Part shown: positions 7,853-8,518 of the stretch, in pieces
Numbering within the stretch: position 1 is the first letter of the stretch
How the letters are laid out: each line of letters opens with the position of its first letter
Assembly (NCBI GenBank): GCA_900754855.1
Contig: CAAEEI010000008.1
Coordinates: 1 to 8,518 of the forward strand
DNA: 8,518 bases
DNA from: Lachnospiraceae bacterium
GTDB taxonomy: Bacteria; Bacillota; Clostridia; Lachnospirales; Lachnospiraceae
Direction: 5' to 3'
Made by a program: the position numbers and the translations under genes
The notes under the pieces: generated by a model
Seen by the model: only the letters and a program-made list of their open reading frames with translations
Told to the model about the DNA's origin: nothing
The model's database searches: none

Positions 7853-7926
7853 CGAGGCGTGGCTCAGTTTGGTAGAGCGCTGCGTTCGGGACGCAGAGGC
7901 CGTGGGTTCGAGTCCCGTCGCCTCGA
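7853..7926 (+). tRNA. tRNA-Pro (anticodon CGG)
   Basis: A complete 74-nt cloverleaf is present. The acceptor stem is CGAGGCG (7853-7859) with CGCCTCG (7919-7925) and discriminator A at 7926. The D arm is GCTC/GAGC. The anticodon arm is CTGCG-TTCGGGA-CGCAG with anticodon CGG at 7887-7889, reading CCG. The variable loop has 5 nt. The T arm has a TTCGAGT loop, with two G-T wobbles in its stem. CCA is not encoded. The 3' end is also present as a 20-bp copy at 8112-8131, as seen at tRNA integration sites. Confidence 0.95.
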
Positions 7927-7928
7927 CT
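7909..7928 (+). repeat. att-like core, copy 1 (3' end of tRNA-Pro)
   Basis: These 20 bases, from the T loop through the discriminator base plus two flanking bases, are repeated exactly at 8112-8131 in the same orientation. The T-loop to 3'-end portion of a tRNA gene is a classic core for tyrosine-recombinase integration, because insertion there restores the tRNA. No integrase is present in the window, so att function is inferred. Confidence 0.7.
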
Positions 7929-7935
7929 GAAAAAG

Positions 7936-7963
7936 CGAGTATCGAAAGATACTCGTTTTTTTT
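7936..7963 (+). terminator. Intrinsic terminator of tRNA-Pro
   Basis: A perfect 8-bp stem, CGAGTATC/GATACTCG, closed by a GAAA tetraloop, is followed at once by eight T's. It begins nine bases after the tRNA ends, so the tRNA appears to be a single-gene unit. Confidence 0.93.
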
Positions 7964-7980
7964 GTCGAAAAAAAAATAAA

Positions 7981-8006
7981 CCACGGACACAAGTCCCGAA
8001 CGCAGC
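7981..8006 (-). repeat. Inverted copy of tRNA-Pro anticodon-arm segment
   Basis: Bases 7993-8006 are the exact reverse complement of 7879-7892, the tRNA segment from base 26 through the 5' anticodon stem and loop. After a 6-7 base unmatched stretch, 7981-7986 are again the reverse complement of the tRNA T-stem start (7900-7905). The minus strand therefore carries a rearranged tRNA-Pro fragment. It lies just past the tRNA terminator, so only read-through RNA would contain both complementary parts. Confidence 0.75.
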
Positions 8007-8028
8007 AAAATAATGAAAAGAAAAGGAA

Positions 8029-8042
8029 GCAGAGGTCGTGGG
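8029..8042 (+). repeat. Direct near-copy of tRNA-Pro variable/T-stem segment
   Basis: Bases 8029-8042 match tRNA bases 7893-7906 at 13 of 14 positions (T for C at 8036). The copy starts exactly where the 14-nt inverted fragment (tRNA 7879-7892) stops. With the 20-bp copy at 8112-8131, the tRNA sequence from 7879 to 7928 is almost completely represented a second time, in three pieces. Confidence 0.6.
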
Positions 8043-8091
8043 GTGCGGTGGTCCGGTGGACCACTCTGGATTCGAAGAAGCCAGAAGCACC
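8042..8091 (+). other. Possible structured RNA: three-way junction
   Basis: GGTGC (8042-8046) pairs with GCACC (8087-8091). Inside are GTGGTCC/GGACCAC (8048-8054 with 8058-8064, three-base loop) and CTGG/CCAG (8066-8069 with 8081-8084, 11-base loop). Two A's join the last helix to the closing stem. An outer GTC (8035-8037) can pair with GAC (8092-8094). All stems are Watson-Crick. I do not recognise an RNA family. The segment sits between two tRNA-derived fragments and is GC-rich beside A-rich flanks. No promoter of its own was found. Confidence 0.4.
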
Positions 8092-8111
8092 GACCGAGCC
8101 GGAAGGAGAGA

Positions 8112-8131
8112 CGAGTCCCGTCGCCTCGACT
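8112..8131 (+). repeat. att-like core, copy 2
   Basis: This is an exact 20-bp repeat of 7909-7928 (tRNA-Pro 3' end plus CT), offset by 203 bp. Flanks on both sides differ from copy 1. The copy lacks a tRNA 5' half and is not a tRNA gene. It may be the second junction of an excised or decayed element between the copies, or the left junction of an element extending to the right. Confidence 0.7.
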
Positions 8132-8140
8132 AAAATATCC

Positions 8141-8176
8141 TTTATTTATGCGGTTTTTGAGCGATGCATAAATGAA
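8141..8176. other. Inverted repeat next to att-like core
   Basis: ATTTATGC (8144-8151) and GCATAAAT (8166-8173) are perfect inverted repeats around a 14-base loop. The stem extends three more pairs outward (one G-T). No T-run follows, so a terminator is unlikely. Its position beside the core copy suggests a recombinase or accessory-protein site, which is inference. Confidence 0.4.
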
Positions 8177-8207
8177 AGGTAATCAAAAAGGTAATCAGAG
8201 ATAATCA
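8175..8207 (+). repeat. Short direct repeats, possible integrase arm sites
   Basis: AAAGGTAATCA occurs twice in tandem with a 12-bp period, and TAATCA occurs a third time 10 bp further on (8202-8207). Short direct repeats 40-80 bp from a core site resemble the arm-type binding sites of tyrosine integrases. If so, element DNA lies to the right of 8131. The repeats end directly before the 61-aa ORF and could instead bind its regulator. Confidence 0.35.
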
Positions 8208-8393
8208 ATGGCAACTAAACTCATACAGTATATCTATAACTACATTATCAATGAGGTTACGGAGTTGAAAGAACTTATGGAAATCAAACAGTTGATACAG
8301 CGTCAGAAAATAGAACGCATGATGAAAGTACATAAGGAAATGCGAGGGGTAGACCGATACAGAGAACAGCTCAAATGGAACAGAGGTCTTTGA
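8208..8393 (+). CDS. Hypothetical small helical protein, 61 aa
   Basis: ATG at 8208 follows an in-frame stop at 8202, so the start is well bounded. An AGAG seven bases upstream is only a weak ribosome-binding site. The product is rich in Lys, Glu, Gln, Ile and Met with no signal peptide or membrane segment. Hydrophobic residues through TELKELMEIKQLIQRQKI are spaced as in an amphipathic helix or short coiled coil, and it ends in a basic segment (YREQLKWNRGL). I do not recognise a family. A terminator-like hairpin begins 29 bp after the stop, which supports a real gene. Its place beside an att-like core suggests a mobile-element cargo or accessory gene. An overlapping minus-strand frame exists but looks like a shadow. 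Confidence 0.5.
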   Translation: MATKLIQYIYNYIINEVTELKELMEIKQLIQRQKIERMMKVHKEMRGVDRYREQLKWNRGL

Positions 8394-8422
8394 TTTCCTC
8401 TTGTATGAAAAATACAGCAAAC

Positions 8423-8485
8423 AAAAAGCCCAGTAAAGAGTGCAAAGCACCACCAATAGTGGCAAAACTCTTAATAGGGCTTTTT
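8423..8485 (+). terminator. Terminator-like long hairpin, possibly bidirectional
   Basis: AAAAAGCCC (8423-8431) pairs with GGGCTTTTT (8477-8485). Inside are AAGAGT/ACTCTT (8436-8441 with 8467-8472) and a CCAC-CAATA-GTGG tip (8450-8462). The T-run serves the plus strand and the A-run would serve the minus strand. It lies after the 61-aa ORF and before a possible next gene. Confidence 0.7.
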
Positions 8486-8518
8486 CTTGCCTAAATTTCA
8501 GATTGGAGAGATGAAAAG

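Noticed and set aside
7680..8090. Minus-strand frames across the tRNA (136 and 66 codons) with peptides such as RDSNPRPLRPERSALPN
   Set aside because: They are antisense translations of tRNA-Pro and its copied 3' end. Peptides of this type are well-known spurious predictions over tRNA-Pro genes; no ribosome-binding site or coding signal was seen.
8112..8131. Second tRNA-Pro gene
   Set aside because: Only the 3' part is present; no D arm, anticodon arm or matching acceptor strand in order.
7979..8131. CRISPR array or self-cleaving ribozyme
   Set aside because: There are no regularly spaced repeats of 25-37 bp, and no hammerhead, HDV or twister core was recognised.
8172..8204. Ten-codon mini-frame MKGNQKGNQR before the 61-aa ORF
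   Set aside because: It is simply the translation of the direct repeats, with no ribosome-binding site; a leader peptide cannot be supported.
8205..8465. 86-codon minus-strand frame opposite the 61-aa ORF
   Set aside because: It runs into the terminator hairpin, is Phe/Leu/Tyr-rich as antisense shadows are, and has no clear ribosome-binding site.
8505..8518. GGAGAG followed by ATG at 8511 as a next gene start
   Set aside because: The GGAG-to-ATG gap is only 2 bases and just two and a half codons are visible, so the start cannot be supported; the true start may lie further right.

Overview
The window looks like a low-to-moderate GC Firmicute, most likely a gut-type Clostridia/Lachnospiraceae genome. 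The evidence is a Gram-positive LPXTG-type wall-anchored giant surface protein, SpaA/Cna-B and InlB-B (Listeria-Bacteroides) modules typical of that group, and a sigma-A promoter with an A/T-rich upstream element on a tRNA gene. The genus assignment is inference; no marker gene settles it.

Bases 1-7548 are one open frame for a giant secreted, sortase-anchored adhesin-like protein of at least 2,515 codons, whose true start lies left of the window. In order it holds a signal peptide, a charged linker, eight 12-residue tandem repeats, an N-terminal beta-rich module, an isopeptide-forming D2-type domain, three SpaA/Cna-B domains, three DUF11-like domains, seven InlB-B repeats, a fourth DUF11-like domain, and an IPQTG sorting signal with membrane anchor and basic tail. 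The layout suggests a binding head held off the cell wall by a long, partly isopeptide-stiffened stalk.

Bases 7549-7850 carry no gene. They hold a long imperfect hairpin (likely terminator), a second perfect hairpin, and a strong stable-RNA type promoter with an UP-like element.

Bases 7853-7926 are tRNA-Pro(CGG), followed by a textbook intrinsic terminator. Its codon, CCG, is the commonest proline codon in the sampled part of the upstream giant gene.

Bases 7964-8207 are the most unusual part. They hold an exact 20-bp second copy of the tRNA 3' end (att-like), an inverted exact copy of the 14-nt anticodon-arm segment, a direct near-copy of the next 14 nt of the tRNA, a GC-rich segment able to form a three-way junction, a long inverted repeat, and 12-bp-spaced direct repeats resembling integrase arm sites. 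I read this as a tRNA-targeted integration junction or scarred remnant, with an element probably continuing to the right. No integrase is visible in the window.

Bases 8208-8485 contain a small helical hypothetical ORF (61 aa) followed by a bidirectional-looking terminator. The window ends just inside what may be another gene start.
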